Shown one piece after another: positions 7,951 to 16,802 of a DNA stretch of 64,000 nucleotides (position 1 is the stretch's first letter; every line of letters starts with the position of its first letter). This DNA comes from Acidobacteriaceae bacterium (lineage in GTDB: Bacteria; Acidobacteriota; Terriglobia; Terriglobales; Acidobacteriaceae). The DNA lies in contig DAIDKP010000029.1 in assembly GCA_027449965.1 (NCBI GenBank), positions 62,001 to 126,000 of the forward strand. The letters are read 5' to 3'. A program made the position numbers and the translations under genes. Below the pieces are notes generated by a model. That model saw only the letters and a list, made by a program, of their open reading frames with translations. It was not told where the DNA came from and did no database searches.

Positions 7951-9429
7951 TCAGGCGGGATCCTCAAGCATCTGCCGCACGACATCGGCAGCGGAGTAGT
8001 GGCTGTGGCCTGGTTGAAGAAAAGCAGCGACCTGGTGGATGCCGTCGCCTGCGGTGATGAGCGGCAACTCCGCAGATTTTTCGCCGCGAAGCTGCGCCAG
8101 ACCGATGTTGGCCAGCAGGGCATTGCAGAGGCATTTGCGCCCCTCGGTTTCGCTGGCTCGGCCGCCTTTAGCGATGTACGCTGCGACCGGCTCGGCGGAG
8201 CATCGATAACCGATCCGGCCCGCACTGCCTGAGCCTTCGGCGTCGGCAATCCAGTAAGGCTCGCGCAGAAAGCCCAGGTCACAGACGCGCTCGCGAGCCT
8301 CATACGTGGGCGGATCGGAAAGTGTATGGGCCAGTTGGACGACTTTGAACGGAAAGCCAGTGGGCGAGGCAAGAGGATCCGTGAAGACCTGAGCCTGACG
8401 GTCGAGAATCTGCTGGATGACTGCCGCCTTCAGTGCGGGATCGAGGCCGGATTCCTCGGCAAATTCGAAGGCTGTTCCCACCTGTACCCCGGCTGCGCCC
8501 AGATCAAGGGCCTCGCGCAATCGTGCTGCACTGGCGTAGTTGCCGGCCAGCCAGAATGGGACATCCAATGCGCGTAATGCGGCAAAGTCCACTTGATCGC
8601 GCTCGCCGTAAAGTGGTTCGCCCGCCGCGGTTCGCAGCGGTTTTCCGCGTGGCGGCGCATTGTGTCCCCCGGCACGATGCGTCTCGATCACGAGGCCATC
8701 GACGCGCCCATTGGAGCGGCGCAGCATGGTGGTTGCCAGAGTGTTCGAGGAAACGATGGCGAGAAACTTCGGGCGTTTGAGCGTGGGGAGCTCGCCCTCG
8801 GCAAAATCCCGGGGATCGAAGCGCACCTGCACCTCGGCGGGCGCGCTGGCGACGGTGAGCCGGTATTCCACAGGTTTGTGCACGGCGAGCCGGTCGAGGA
8901 CTCCGGGAATATGCAGCGGAATTCCTGCGCCCATGAGCACATATCCCACGCCTGCCAGCATCGCACCGTAGAGCGACGGCAAGTGTACGGTCTGCACTTT
9001 TTCCAGCAGATTAATTCCGACCTCGTGGCTATGGTCCAGACGAGCCAGCGCTACCTCGACAAAGTTGCTCACGATGCATAACTCAACGAGTTTTCGCGCA
9101 TCGATATGCGTGTGCATGGGGGTTGTGCGATACGGCTGGCTGCGAGCCTTGCCGCCAGGCACAAAGTACTCGTCCCAGACGCGGCGCGCCATTGCCGGAA
9201 AGGGAAACATCTCCATCCCGCGCCGCATCGCGCCATCCGGATCGCCGGCGCCCAGCCGGCGGATAAATATCTGGTCGATGGCCGTGCTGGAGACGATGCC
9301 AAGCTGCCCAAGCCGCGAGACGGCCTGCGCAAGTCGCCAGTTGGAGACGCCAGCGCCCATGCCGCCCTGGAGGATGCGGGGAAGATGCTTCATGAGCACA
9401 AGTGTTTCATGGAATGGAAACACAAACAT
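7951..9429 (-). CDS. Nitronate monooxygenase / 2-nitropropane dioxygenase-like FMN oxidoreductase
   Basis: TIM-barrel flavoprotein of the NPD family. Visible blocks: the N-terminal ILQGGMGAGVSNWRLAQAVS (flavin site), the central ETHRAGGHNAPPRGK (conserved Gly-His) and the phosphate-binding GAAGVQVGTAFEFAEESGL. At 492 residues it is longer than classic nitronate monooxygenases (~320-360) and resembles the longer PfaD/NPD subgroup. The ATG at 9429 is the longest start; the ATG at 9391-9393 (MKHLPRILQGG) matches the family N-terminus better, but neither has a clear ribosome site. Substrate unknown. Confidence 0.8.
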   Translation of the reverse strand: MFVFPFHETLVLMKHLPRILQGGMGAGVSNWRLAQAVSRLGQLGIVSSTAIDQIFIRRLGAGDPDGAMRRGMEMFPFPAMARRVWDEYFVPGGKARSQPYRTTPMHTHIDARKLVELCIVSNFVEVALARLDHSHEVGINLLEKVQTVHLPSLYGAMLAGVGYVLMGAGIPLHIPGVLDRLAVHKPVEYRLTVASAPAEVQVRFDPRDFAEGELPTLKRPKFLAIVSSNTLATTMLRRSNGRVDGLVIETHRAGGHNAPPRGKPLRTAAGEPLYGERDQVDFAALRALDVPFWLAGNYASAARLREALDLGAAGVQVGTAFEFAEESGLDPALKAAVIQQILDRQAQVFTDPLASPTGFPFKVVQLAHTLSDPPTYEARERVCDLGFLREPYWIADAEGSGSAGRIGYRCSAEPVAAYIAKGGRASETEGRKCLCNALLANIGLAQLRGEKSAELPLITAGDGIHQVAAFLQPGHSHYSAADVVRQMLEDPA

Positions 9430-9519
9430 GTGACGGCCAGCATAGGCGAATGTTCATTGGAGGCAATCGCGCTGGCCGTATACTGCCGATAACTTTGACA
9501 AGCGCACAAAGGAGAATGC

Positions 9520-10050
9520 ATGTCCATACTTCGCGTCCTCACATGGCCGCTGTTGCTGGCTTTGGGCCTTTGTTGCGCGAAGGCTCAGACGCTTCACTTC
9601 GGCGATACATTTCCTGCTGTGAATGGGAAGTCGCTGAGTGGAGGCGTGCTGGCGATTCCGGATGGCCATCCGGCGGTGGTCATCCTTGGCTTTACGCAGG
9701 CTGCGGGAAAGGACGCCTCGCAGTGGACGGCGCGCCTGGAGCGCGACTTCCCTACTCTTGCCGTGGATGACCTGATCTTTCTGGATTCGGCACCTGGCTT
9801 GATGCGCGGCATGATTGCCTCGGGGATTCGCCGCGGAATGGCGCCGGCTCGCCAGGCGCACTCGATCGTACTGGACCACGACGGTTCGCTTTGGAAACAG
9901 AGGCTGAGCGGTGGATTTCCCGGCGTTGATCTCAGCCATGCGGTTGCGGTTGCGCTGGATGCGACCGGGCATATTCGGGCCGTGGGCTGCGGTGCCGTCA
10001 CCGACGGCAACTATGCGGCGTTTCGCGCGGCCCTTGAAAAGCTCCCTTGA
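9520..10050 (+). CDS. Secreted thioredoxin-fold-like protein without CXXC
   Basis: 176 residues. A signal peptide (LLALGLCCAKAQ) with cleavage near residue 23 is followed by TLHFGDTFPAVNGKSL, the start seen in peroxiredoxin/AhpC-TSA and SCO-like proteins, then VVILGFTQAAGKDASQWTARLE where the redox motif would be. Two Cys lie in the signal peptide and one near the C-terminus (AVGCGAV), so no CXXC is formed and a redox role is doubtful. AAAGGAGA before the ATG is a strong ribosome site. Divergent from the flavoprotein gene. Confidence 0.6.
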   Translation: MSILRVLTWPLLLALGLCCAKAQTLHFGDTFPAVNGKSLSGGVLAIPDGHPAVVILGFTQAAGKDASQWTARLERDFPTLAVDDLIFLDSAPGLMRGMIASGIRRGMAPARQAHSIVLDHDGSLWKQRLSGGFPGVDLSHAVAVALDATGHIRAVGCGAVTDGNYAAFRAALEKLP

Positions 10051-10126
10051 GATACCTGCCTTGAGCAATTTAGCCGATCCATACGCTGCTGCCGGACAAG
10101 ATGAATGCCGCGAAGCGGGCTGCGAA

Positions 10127-10537
10127 TCAGGACGGCTGTGAGCGCATCTCCGGCACAGCACCCTGAAGCTCGACGGTGCCCTGATGGAAGACGCAGCGCC
10201 ATTGCGAGCCGTCGCATCTCCAAAGCGAAGAGCGCAGTGCTGCGCCGCGTTGTGGCGAGCGTGTGCGATAGGTGACAAGCGCGAGTTGCGGAGCGATGTT
10301 TGGGATGAGGGTGCGCACCTGGAAATCGGTGATTTGTGGCGGTTCAAAGTGCTGCTCGGTTGCCAGCAGATCGAGAATCTGTGGCCGTGACCAGACTCTT
10401 CCAGAAGCGCCAATCTCGACGAACTCCGGATCGAGCAGCGCTTCCATGCGGGCGCGGTTGTGGCGCACAGCGGGCTGTATCAACTCCATCTCCAGGTCCA
10501 GCAGGAGTGCGCATATCTCGTCCTTCCCGCTTTGCAT
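10127..10537 (-). CDS. DUF4440 / SnoaL-like (NTF2 fold) protein
   Basis: 136 residues with the NTF2-like pattern: N-terminal helix ICALLLDLEMELIQPAVRHN, then LLDPEFVEIGASGRVWSRPQIL, the typical DUF4440 block, then beta strands ending in WRCDGSQWRCVFHQGT. Such small pocket proteins are often enzymes or dimer partners of unknown function. It begins 9 bp after the hydrolase gene ends, with GAGG near the junction, and is therefore probably the third gene of the peptidase operon. Confidence 0.75.
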   Translation of the reverse strand: MQSGKDEICALLLDLEMELIQPAVRHNRARMEALLDPEFVEIGASGRVWSRPQILDLLATEQHFEPPQITDFQVRTLIPNIAPQLALVTYRTRSPQRGAALRSSLWRCDGSQWRCVFHQGTVELQGAVPEMRSQPS

Positions 10538-10546
10538 CCTTGAGCC

Positions 10547-11446
10547 TCACGTCGCCAGCAGGGTAGGGCGTCCGCGCTCGTTCCAGCCGATGCGCCCGAA
10601 GGGAATGTGGTGGTCATGGGTGAAGAGCACAAGCCAGTTTTCGGTGATGGCGCGCGCATAGAAGCGTTTGCGCTCTTCGATCACGCGCAGCGGATCGAGA
10701 TCGTAGCCCATGCCCCAGACGGGATCGAGATGCGCGCTGGTTGGAATGAGATCGCTGATGTAGCAGGCATGTTCGCCTTGGCTCTCCATGTGTATCGCCT
10801 GAAGTTGCGGGGTGTGGCCGGGAAAAAGCTCGACGCGGATGCCAGGTGTAATCTCCGCATCGCCGTCGAGCAGGGTCATCTGTCCTGACGCGATCAGTGG
10901 CTCATAGTTGTCGCCCATATAGCTGACCCCGTCGCGCTCGCGCTGTTTGCGCCCATCGTTAACCTCGCCGCGCTGGGCAAAGTAGCGAGCGCGCGGAAAA
11001 GTGGCTACAAGCTGTCCGCTGGAGTTGAAGCGGGTATTCCAGCCGGAGTGGTCAAAGTGCAGATGAGAATTGATCACCAGGTCGACGCTTTCCAAAGCGA
11101 TGCCTGCCTGAGCAAAGGCCTGGGGCAGCAGCGCCTTTGCAGCGTAAATCGCGCGCTGTTTTTCCGTGAGCTTGTCGCCAATGCCCGTTTCGATCACGAT
11201 GGTCTGCCGTCCGTCTCGCAGCACGACCGTGTTGGTGCCCAGCAGAATGCGGTTCTGAGCATCGGCAGGCGCGCGGCGATGCCAGAGCGGTTTGGGAATC
11301 ACGCCAAACATGGCTCCGCCATCAAGGAAAAAGAAGCCGTCCGTCAGAACGGTGACGTCCCAGTCGCCGACACGCGTGTTGCCGCGAATGAGATGAGCGG
11401 TATCGGCTTGTTCCGCCGGATGGAGTGCGGCTTCAGTTGCACTCAC
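10547..11446 (-). CDS. MBL-fold metallo-hydrolase (lactonase-like)
   Basis: Two-metal hydrolase of 299 residues. The HxHxDH motif is NSHLHFDHSGW; further ligands are the His of FPGHTPQ, the Asp of YISDLIPTS and the His of LFTHDHHIPF. The arrangement resembles the AHL-lactonase/methyl-parathion-hydrolase branch, but the substrate cannot be told. The start is GTG in GTGA, overlapping the stop of the upstream S9 peptidase gene by 4 bp (11443-11446), which points to coupled translation. No signal peptide. Confidence 0.85.
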   Translation of the reverse strand: MSATEAALHPAEQADTAHLIRGNTRVGDWDVTVLTDGFFFLDGGAMFGVIPKPLWHRRAPADAQNRILLGTNTVVLRDGRQTIVIETGIGDKLTEKQRAIYAAKALLPQAFAQAGIALESVDLVINSHLHFDHSGWNTRFNSSGQLVATFPRARYFAQRGEVNDGRKQRERDGVSYMGDNYEPLIASGQMTLLDGDAEITPGIRVELFPGHTPQLQAIHMESQGEHACYISDLIPTSAHLDPVWGMGYDLDPLRVIEERKRFYARAITENWLVLFTHDHHIPFGRIGWNERGRPTLLAT

Positions 11447-13719
11447 GGCTGCGCCGCTCCGGAGGCGGTTGGCTCGGGCATGAGATATTCCTCAAAGTGA
11501 TCAAGGATGCTGTTGTACAGATGCGGACGCACCTCTGAACCGGCGATCGAGTGGGTCTTTCGAGGATAGACATTCAGCGAATAGGGCACGTTGTGAAGGG
11601 TCATCTTCTGCACAAACTGGATGGAGTTTTCGATGTGAACATTGTCGTCGCCGGTGCCGTGAATCAGCATGAGCTTGCCTTTGAGGTTGGCGGCGAAGTG
11701 GACAACGGAGAACTGCCGGAAGAGATCGGGAAACTGCTGCGGCTCCCCGAGATAGCGCTCGGTATAGATGGAGTCGTAGTTGCGCCAGTCGGTGACGGGA
11801 GCAACCGAGACACCGGCGCGAAACCGGTTGGAGTGTGTGAGCGCCCACAGCGTGAAGGAACCACCCCAGCTCCATCCCCACCATCCCTGGCGGCGCGCAT
11901 CAAGCTGCGGAAAAAGCCGGAGCGCTGTATCGGCAACGGCAAGCTGGTCGGCAAACTGCGTGGGTCCGAACTCGTGATAGGCAGCCTGCTGGAAGGCTCG
12001 TCCGCGATCGTCCATGCCGCGACCGTCGGCGTGGAGCACGGCGAAGCCATGCTCGGCGAGGACGACGTCAAAGAGATAGCTGTCGCCGCCCCAGTGGTTG
12101 GTGACCGACATAACGCCCGGTCCGCCATAGGGATTGACGATCAGCGGCACGCTGGCCGGGGTGGTTTTGCCCGGCGGCAGCAGGATGGTGGCAAAGAGCG
12201 TGGTTCCATCGGCGGCCCTGGCGGTGAAGGGCTGAGGTGCGGGAAGTCGATAGCTGCTGAGAGCATGGGTCTTCCAGACGACGCTGCAGTCCCCTGCTGC
12301 GCGACAGATGCTCACGGTTGGGGTGCTGGTGCGCGTGGAGAATTCGTCGCTGAAGGAGTTGCCGGTGGTGGCGAAGCGCCCGTCGTGGAGGCCTGGCGCC
12401 TGAGTTAACGGCTTCTTTTCGCCGCTCCAGCTCACCTGCCAAAGCTGCCGCTCGGTCCAGTTACCTTCGTTCGACTGATAATCGACCAACTTTTGCGTGG
12501 GGTTGACGGCAAGCACCTTGGTCACTTCAAAGTCGCCATGAGTCAACTGGCGTTCAAGCCTGGCCTCTGACGCCATGGGGTGGGAAGTGTCAAAGCTGTA
12601 GAGGTAGAGGTGCGTGTGGCCATCGCGCCAGCTTGTGAGCACAATGTGGCCCGCGCCGACCCAGATGTCATAGCGCTCATCAAAGAACTTTGCATCGCTT
12701 TCTGTGAGCACGGCCCTGGCCTGACCCGTAGCTACATCGGCAAACCAGAGCGTCTTGGTCTTGTGATCGCGAGTCAGCGTCTCTGCCCATACGGTGCGGG
12801 CATCGACCCAGCCAAATCGCGGGATGTAATCCTCGTTGGCGCGGATGGGCAGCTGGACCCAGGTGGTGGCTCCGCCGCTGGCCGAGACCACGCCGAGACG
12901 CACGGCGGGGTTGGGATCGCCAGGCTGAGGATAGCGCTGCATAACGACGCGCGCATGGACAGGAAGCCAGTCCTCGATGGGGTATTCGGGCACCTTGGTT
13001 TCGTCCATCTCCAGATAGGCGATGCGTTGGGAGTCGGGCGACCAGAAGAGGTTGCTGCGTACGCCAAGTTCTTCTTCATAGACCCAGTCCACCTGACCTT
13101 CAAGCAGAGTTGCGCTGGCCTGGGGCGTGAGCGCGCGGACGGTGGCTGGCTGGCCATCGCTGCCGGGCAAAGCGACTACGGATACTCCATGATCGCGGAT
13201 GAAGGCCAGGCTTTGACCATCGGGAGCAATCGTCGGTGAATCCTCCGAGGCCGCTCCGGCTGAGGCGACCTCGACCGCCTGCCTGGTTGCCGGATCGTAG
13301 AGCCAGAAGACGCCATCCTCGTCAAAGAGCAGGCGCTGGCCGTCGGGCGTCCACAGATAGTCCGCCTGGTCATAGCGGTTGCGATGGTCGGCGGCCTGCT
13401 CGTTGACCTTGCCGCCGGACAACGACGAAAGCGTCTTGGCGCTTACCAGTACGCGCGGCTTTCCAGTGGAGCGGTCAATCTCCATCAATCCATCGCCGTC
13501 CATATAGGTGAGGTGAGTGCCGTCCGGGGACCATGTGAGGTTTTTGGGGATGTGCCCGATCATCGAGCCATGCGCAAAGATATCCTCGACGGTCAGCGCT
13601 TTGTCGCCCTGTGCCGTGGCTGCGGCGCTGCCGCCGATCATTGCGATCAGTGTTGCGATACTTGCCAGTGCGATGGCTGTCCGTATGTTGGTTTGAATTC
13701 CGCTGTATCGATGGCTCAA
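11443..13719 (-). CDS. S9 family dipeptidyl peptidase IV-like secreted serine peptidase
   Basis: An N-terminal DPP4 beta-propeller domain (with WSPDG/WTPDG-type blades) is followed by an alpha/beta hydrolase domain. The triad is Ser in GWSWGGSF, Asp in HGTGDDNVH and His in RKTHSI. A hydrophobic segment (IALASIATLIAMIGGSAAA) acts as signal peptide, so the enzyme is exported and would release N-terminal dipeptides from peptides. The open frame reaches 13803, but the TTG at 13719 has GGGG 7-8 nt upstream and puts the signal peptide at the N-terminus; the start is not certain. First gene of an operon with the metallo-hydrolase and DUF4440 genes. Confidence 0.85.
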   Translation of the reverse strand: MSHRYSGIQTNIRTAIALASIATLIAMIGGSAAATAQGDKALTVEDIFAHGSMIGHIPKNLTWSPDGTHLTYMDGDGLMEIDRSTGKPRVLVSAKTLSSLSGGKVNEQAADHRNRYDQADYLWTPDGQRLLFDEDGVFWLYDPATRQAVEVASAGAASEDSPTIAPDGQSLAFIRDHGVSVVALPGSDGQPATVRALTPQASATLLEGQVDWVYEEELGVRSNLFWSPDSQRIAYLEMDETKVPEYPIEDWLPVHARVVMQRYPQPGDPNPAVRLGVVSASGGATTWVQLPIRANEDYIPRFGWVDARTVWAETLTRDHKTKTLWFADVATGQARAVLTESDAKFFDERYDIWVGAGHIVLTSWRDGHTHLYLYSFDTSHPMASEARLERQLTHGDFEVTKVLAVNPTQKLVDYQSNEGNWTERQLWQVSWSGEKKPLTQAPGLHDGRFATTGNSFSDEFSTRTSTPTVSICRAAGDCSVVWKTHALSSYRLPAPQPFTARAADGTTLFATILLPPGKTTPASVPLIVNPYGGPGVMSVTNHWGGDSYLFDVVLAEHGFAVLHADGRGMDDRGRAFQQAAYHEFGPTQFADQLAVADTALRLFPQLDARRQGWWGWSWGGSFTLWALTHSNRFRAGVSVAPVTDWRNYDSIYTERYLGEPQQFPDLFRQFSVVHFAANLKGKLMLIHGTGDDNVHIENSIQFVQKMTLHNVPYSLNVYPRKTHSIAGSEVRPHLYNSILDHFEEYLMPEPTASGAAQP

Positions 13720-13790
13720 TCTGTTCCCCCGTATGGTGACGCAAATCCTTGCGGGCAGTGTACCGCACCCGGCGCATGGGATCCATGCGA

Positions 13791-13818
13791 CAAAGCCCCG
13801 CAAGGTTGCGGGGCTTTG
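13791..13818 (-). terminator. Strong hairpin between helicase and peptidase genes
   Basis: Perfect 13-bp inverted repeat CAAAGCCCCGCAA / TTGCGGGGCTTTG separated by 2 nt, 25 bp after the helicase stop. The GC-rich stem ending in T's in the minus direction suggests an intrinsic terminator for the helicase. Confidence 0.75.
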
Positions 13819-13842
13819 CCGGTGTTTCCCTGGAGTGAGCGC

Positions 13843-14973
13843 TCAGGCGATGCGTTCGCTTTGTTCGCGAGCACGGACGCGGAAGGTTTTGGTGGTGATG
13901 GAAAGCGAGCGCTCCATGCGGCGGAGTGCGCGAGTCTCTTCCGGCGCGGCAAAGGTGGAGGCGATGCCCCGTGCGGAGGCGCGACCGGTGCGGCCTACGC
14001 GATGCACAAAGTCCTCTGCCTCCTTGGGCATGTCGTAGTTGACCACATGCGCGACGTCGGCGACGTCGATGCCGCGAGCGGCAACGTCGGTGGCTACAAG
14101 CACGCGGTGATGTCCGCGCGCAAAGCTGGAGAGAGCCGCATTGCGCTGCCCCTGCGTGCGGTCGCCGTGAATCTGAGTGGCCGCATGGCCGGAACGCACC
14201 AGACGCTGGGCGACACGATCAGCACTGCGCTTGGTCCGCACAAAGACGAGGAAGCTGCCCTCGCTCTGGTTGAGGAGATGTTCGAGCAACTCCTGCTTTT
14301 TCTCCGACGGCACCTCAAAGCTGCGCAGTTCGACATTGGCCGACGGCTTGAGCACGGAGCCAATCTCGATACGAACAGGATTCTTGAGATATGCCTGCGC
14401 GACACGGCCGATTTCGCCGCTCAGTGTCGCCGAGTAGCAAAGCGTCTGGCGATCGGTGGGCAGCAGGCCGGCGATGCGGCGAATGGCGGGCTGAAAGCCC
14501 ATGTCGAGCATCCGGTCCACTTCGTCCAGTACCAGCATCCGAATGCCGCTCAGCTTGACCAGTCCGCGCTCAAGATAATCGTCCAGACGTCCGGGCGTGG
14601 CCACGATGAGCCGCGCGCCGCGACGGATCGACTCAAGCTGGGGCCGCTCAGGCATGCCGCCGCAGACCAGCGCGCTGCCACCGGCTCCGCCGGTCAGCCG
14701 CTTCCACTGCTCCTGCACCTGCATGGCCAGCTCGCGAGTGGGCAGCAGCACCAGCGCCTGCGGGCCTTTGGCCTGTGGATCGAGGCGCTCGATGAGCGGG
14801 ATCAGAAAGCTCAGGGTCTTGCCGGTGCCGGTCTGTGCGGTGGCCAGCACGTCCCGGCCCTCCAGCGCGGGGGGAATGGCACCGGCCTGCACGGCGGTGG
14901 GAGTTTCAAACTTTGCATCGGCGAGCTGCTTCTGCAGTCGAGCCGAAAGATTCATTTCCAGAAAACTGTTCAC
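13843..14973 (-). CDS. DEAD-box ATP-dependent RNA helicase
   Basis: RecA-like helicase pair of about 376 residues from the chosen start. Motifs in order: Q-motif FETPTAVQAGAIP, Walker A AQTGTGKT, LLPTRELAMQV (Ia), VATPGRLDDYL (Ib), DEVDRMLDMGF (II; DEVD in place of DEAD), SATLSGEIG (III), FVRTKRSAD (IV), ATDVAARGIDV (V) and HRVGRTGRA (VI). The tail is short, like RhlE-type proteins. The open frame begins at 15051, but the GTG at 14971-14973 has AAGGA 5 nt upstream and is the likely start. Expected role: ribosome assembly or mRNA remodelling. Confidence 0.88.
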   Translation of the reverse strand: MNSFLEMNLSARLQKQLADAKFETPTAVQAGAIPPALEGRDVLATAQTGTGKTLSFLIPLIERLDPQAKGPQALVLLPTRELAMQVQEQWKRLTGGAGGSALVCGGMPERPQLESIRRGARLIVATPGRLDDYLERGLVKLSGIRMLVLDEVDRMLDMGFQPAIRRIAGLLPTDRQTLCYSATLSGEIGRVAQAYLKNPVRIEIGSVLKPSANVELRSFEVPSEKKQELLEHLLNQSEGSFLVFVRTKRSADRVAQRLVRSGHAATQIHGDRTQGQRNAALSSFARGHHRVLVATDVAARGIDVADVAHVVNYDMPKEAEDFVHRVGRTGRASARGIASTFAAPEETRALRRMERSLSITTKTFRVRAREQSERIA

Positions 14974-15475
14974 ACTTGTCCTTGTGCCGCGCTCGCCGGG
15001 CCACCTGCGCTGAAGATTGTTCAGCCATCCTGCAGGAGGACACACGACCACATCGGCCTGAGTCGCCGCACGACCTGAGGGTTGGGCGGCTATGCGTTTG
15101 TACTATGCGGGAAAACTCTGATCTCCGGTCAACCGGCGGCGCGAGCAACACGCCTTGCAGAACTTCGCCTCACACACTGCGTTCGGTGGCGCACGGAAAC
15201 TGCGCCGCCTGGCTCGCGTACATCTTCGCGGCCATCACGCTGAGGGGCTTGGAATCTTTACGAGAGATCGGTCGGACGGATGAATGCCACTTCGGCTCGC
15301 GACCAAACAACTGAGCGTGAACTGAGTATAGCAGGAACGCCCGGCGCACGCCACTGCGCGAGGCGGGTTCAGATGCCTGCGACGGGTCAGGACGGACAAT
15401 AGCACTGTAAAATTATTATGATTCAATGACTTGAGTTGTTTCTGTTAGATTACTTGTTTGCTATTAACCCGGTTA

Positions 15476-15495
15476 CCCCCCCCCAGGGGGGGGGG
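15476..15495. repeat. C9-A-G10 homopolymer hairpin
   Basis: Nine C, one A, then ten G, flanked by TA on both sides: a near-perfect palindrome made of two homopolymer runs. It could form a very stable stem or strand-slippage site. It lies between an AT-rich patch and the 19-bp tandem repeats, with no gene within 400 bp on either side. Confidence 0.85.
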
Positions 15496-15632
15496 TATAT
15501 GAATTTTCTTGCCAACGAAAATATGGCGAAATGATAACGAAATCATTATCCTTTCGCCGGCCCGGATCGCGTGGTTGCGGCGCAGACCCGGTGTTGGAAT
15601 TGCAGTATGGCACAGATGCCCGTAATTGCATG

Positions 15633-15689
15633 CCATTGCATGGAGCAGCCGCCATTGCATGGAGCATCCGCCATTGCATGGAGCAGCCG
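15633..15689. repeat. Three tandem copies of a 19-bp repeat
   Basis: Units begin at 15633, 15652 and 15671; each is CCATTGCATGGAGCAGCCG, the middle copy differing by one base (T for G). CCATTGCATGG is itself an imperfect palindrome. A partial copy (ATTGCATG) precedes the array. There are no spacers, so this is a minisatellite, not CRISPR. Confidence 0.9.
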
Positions 15690-15734
15690 CGCGCTTGGCG
15701 CGCCACGGACGGTTGTGGCGCTTCCGTTGGTCGC

Positions 15735-15800
15735 GGGTGGGGTGGGGTGAGAGTCGTCAGGGGGCGGTTGTCAGGGGTCAGTCGTCAGGGGTCGGGTGAC
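15735..15800 (+). repeat. G-run cluster and TCAGGGG direct repeats
   Basis: GGG-T-GGGG-T-GGGG at 15735-15747, then further G-runs, form a potential G-quadruplex. The following bases repeat the core TCAGGGG three times (GTCGTCAGGGG, TTGTCAGGGGTCA, GTCGTCAGGGG). Intergenic and uncoded. Confidence 0.6.
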
Positions 15801-16000
15801 AGGGTTTGTTCCCTGCGAATTTGAGGAGGCTGCGCGCCGGCTGTCGCCGCAGATGACGGCTCACAGGCCAGCCCCAAAGACCGGCAACGGCCCGGCCACC
15901 CGTCCACGCTTCGATGCGCCGTCGGATACGCCGACGGAGAAATCCGCAGACAAACCCCAAAAGGCGTTTGTGCGGGATGGGTGCGGAGAGATGGAATCAG

Positions 16001-16068
16001 GACAGACGCGTTTTCCGTACGGTTTCATGGATTCGCAGGTCGCCGTCGGTGAGTGCTTCGCCCTGTTA
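16001..16068. repeat. Diverged repeat, copy A
   Basis: GACAG-x-x-GCGTTT at 16001 and the 16-bp block GTCGGTGAGTGCTTCG at 16045-16060, followed by CTGTTA after two bases, recur in the same order and almost the same spacing at 23679-23748. Both copies lie just downstream of a low-GC minus-strand gene. Confidence 0.5.
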
Positions 16069-16111
16069 TCAACAGATGAAGAGGGATGATGACGCTAAGC
16101 CGACTCAGCGC

Positions 16112-16570
16112 TCAAGACCACACTCTGAGAGCGAATGCCAAGCAAAGATTGACCACGAAGAGTGCATGAATGCCCATGTGAAATAGATTTGGGCGTGGGT
16201 TGTCACCTCGAGGCGGCAAGAGCGTCCTTGTCCCTGCGTACATCTGTTCATATTCGCGCTTCAACTTTTCGGGCGCACCACGGAAGTAAGGTACGTACCA
16301 CATTCCAATCGCTGACAGACAGGCCACGCCGCAGTAAATTATCCAGTAATTCGTCACGGAGTGTGGAACCGGGCGCTTCCAGAACAGGACAGCGAGAACC
16401 ACAGCGATACCTGGAAAGACACAGTTTGCGATTGTAGCGAGTACAGTTTTTCTCTTGCCCATGACCGCTTGTACTTGCGAACCGGTGATCCATCCCGGAA
16501 TATCGACCAGATCGTGTAGAGCAACAATTAGAAATTGCAATAAAAGAAGAGCGGTAAAGATCGCGATCAT
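16112..16570 (-). CDS. Low-GC hypothetical membrane protein (152 aa)
   Basis: Not recognised. Four hydrophobic segments: IAIFTALLLLQFLIVAL at the start, TIANCVFPGIAVVLAVLFW, YWIIYCGVACLSAIGMWYV, and a C-terminal HALFVVNLCLAFAL. A charged loop (PEKLKREYEQMYAG) lies between the last two. The ATG at 16568-16570 is chosen because AGGAAA stands 6-7 nt upstream; a GTG start at 16627 is possible but has none. Base composition here is clearly AT-richer than the neighbours, which suggests transfer. No operon partner. Confidence 0.6.
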   Translation of the reverse strand: MIAIFTALLLLQFLIVALHDLVDIPGWITGSQVQAVMGKRKTVLATIANCVFPGIAVVLAVLFWKRPVPHSVTNYWIIYCGVACLSAIGMWYVPYFRGAPEKLKREYEQMYAGTRTLLPPRGDNPRPNLFHMGIHALFVVNLCLAFALRVWS

Positions 16571-16802
16571 TACGAGTTTCCTGTAGGCGGGGACTCTGCG
16601 CTTCGGATTACAACCGAAGATTACCACCAGAAAATCGCTCAGCTCAGAGAAATTTATGCATCGGTATAGAACACATGCCTTATCGCCGATGCACTCATTG
16701 AGCGACCTGATGACTCCCGATATGCCGGCTTCACAGGATTAATGCGATGTACGAATTTCGGACGTCATTGCGCACTCGTTGTTAAGGCGAGTACCGGTGC
16801 CG

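Larger units (their letters stand above)
14974..16111. other. Long gene-free region rich in repeats and hairpins
   Basis: About 1.1 kb. Open frames here lack ribosome sites, family features or sensible composition. Contents: an AT-rich stretch at about 15400-15475, a C9/G10 hairpin at 15476-15495, a 19-bp triplicate repeat at 15633-15689, a G-rich and TCAGGGG-repeat stretch at 15735-15800, and a diverged repeat at about 16001-16068 also seen near 23.7 kb. The left end must carry the helicase promoter. Confidence 0.5.

Noticed and set aside
10547..11446. Naming the MBL hydrolase an AHL lactonase
   Set aside because: The metal site fits, but many related hydrolases share it and nothing else in the context points to quorum quenching.
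15528..15550. Fur-box-like sequence ending AATCATTATC
   Set aside because: Only the right half fits the consensus; the left half is shifted, and no iron gene is adjacent.
15633..15689. Possible CRISPR array
   Set aside because: The units abut each other without spacers and are too short.
15473..15824. Overlapping short open frames across the repeat area
   Set aside because: They run through homopolymers and tandem repeats in both directions, with no ribosome site or family mark.
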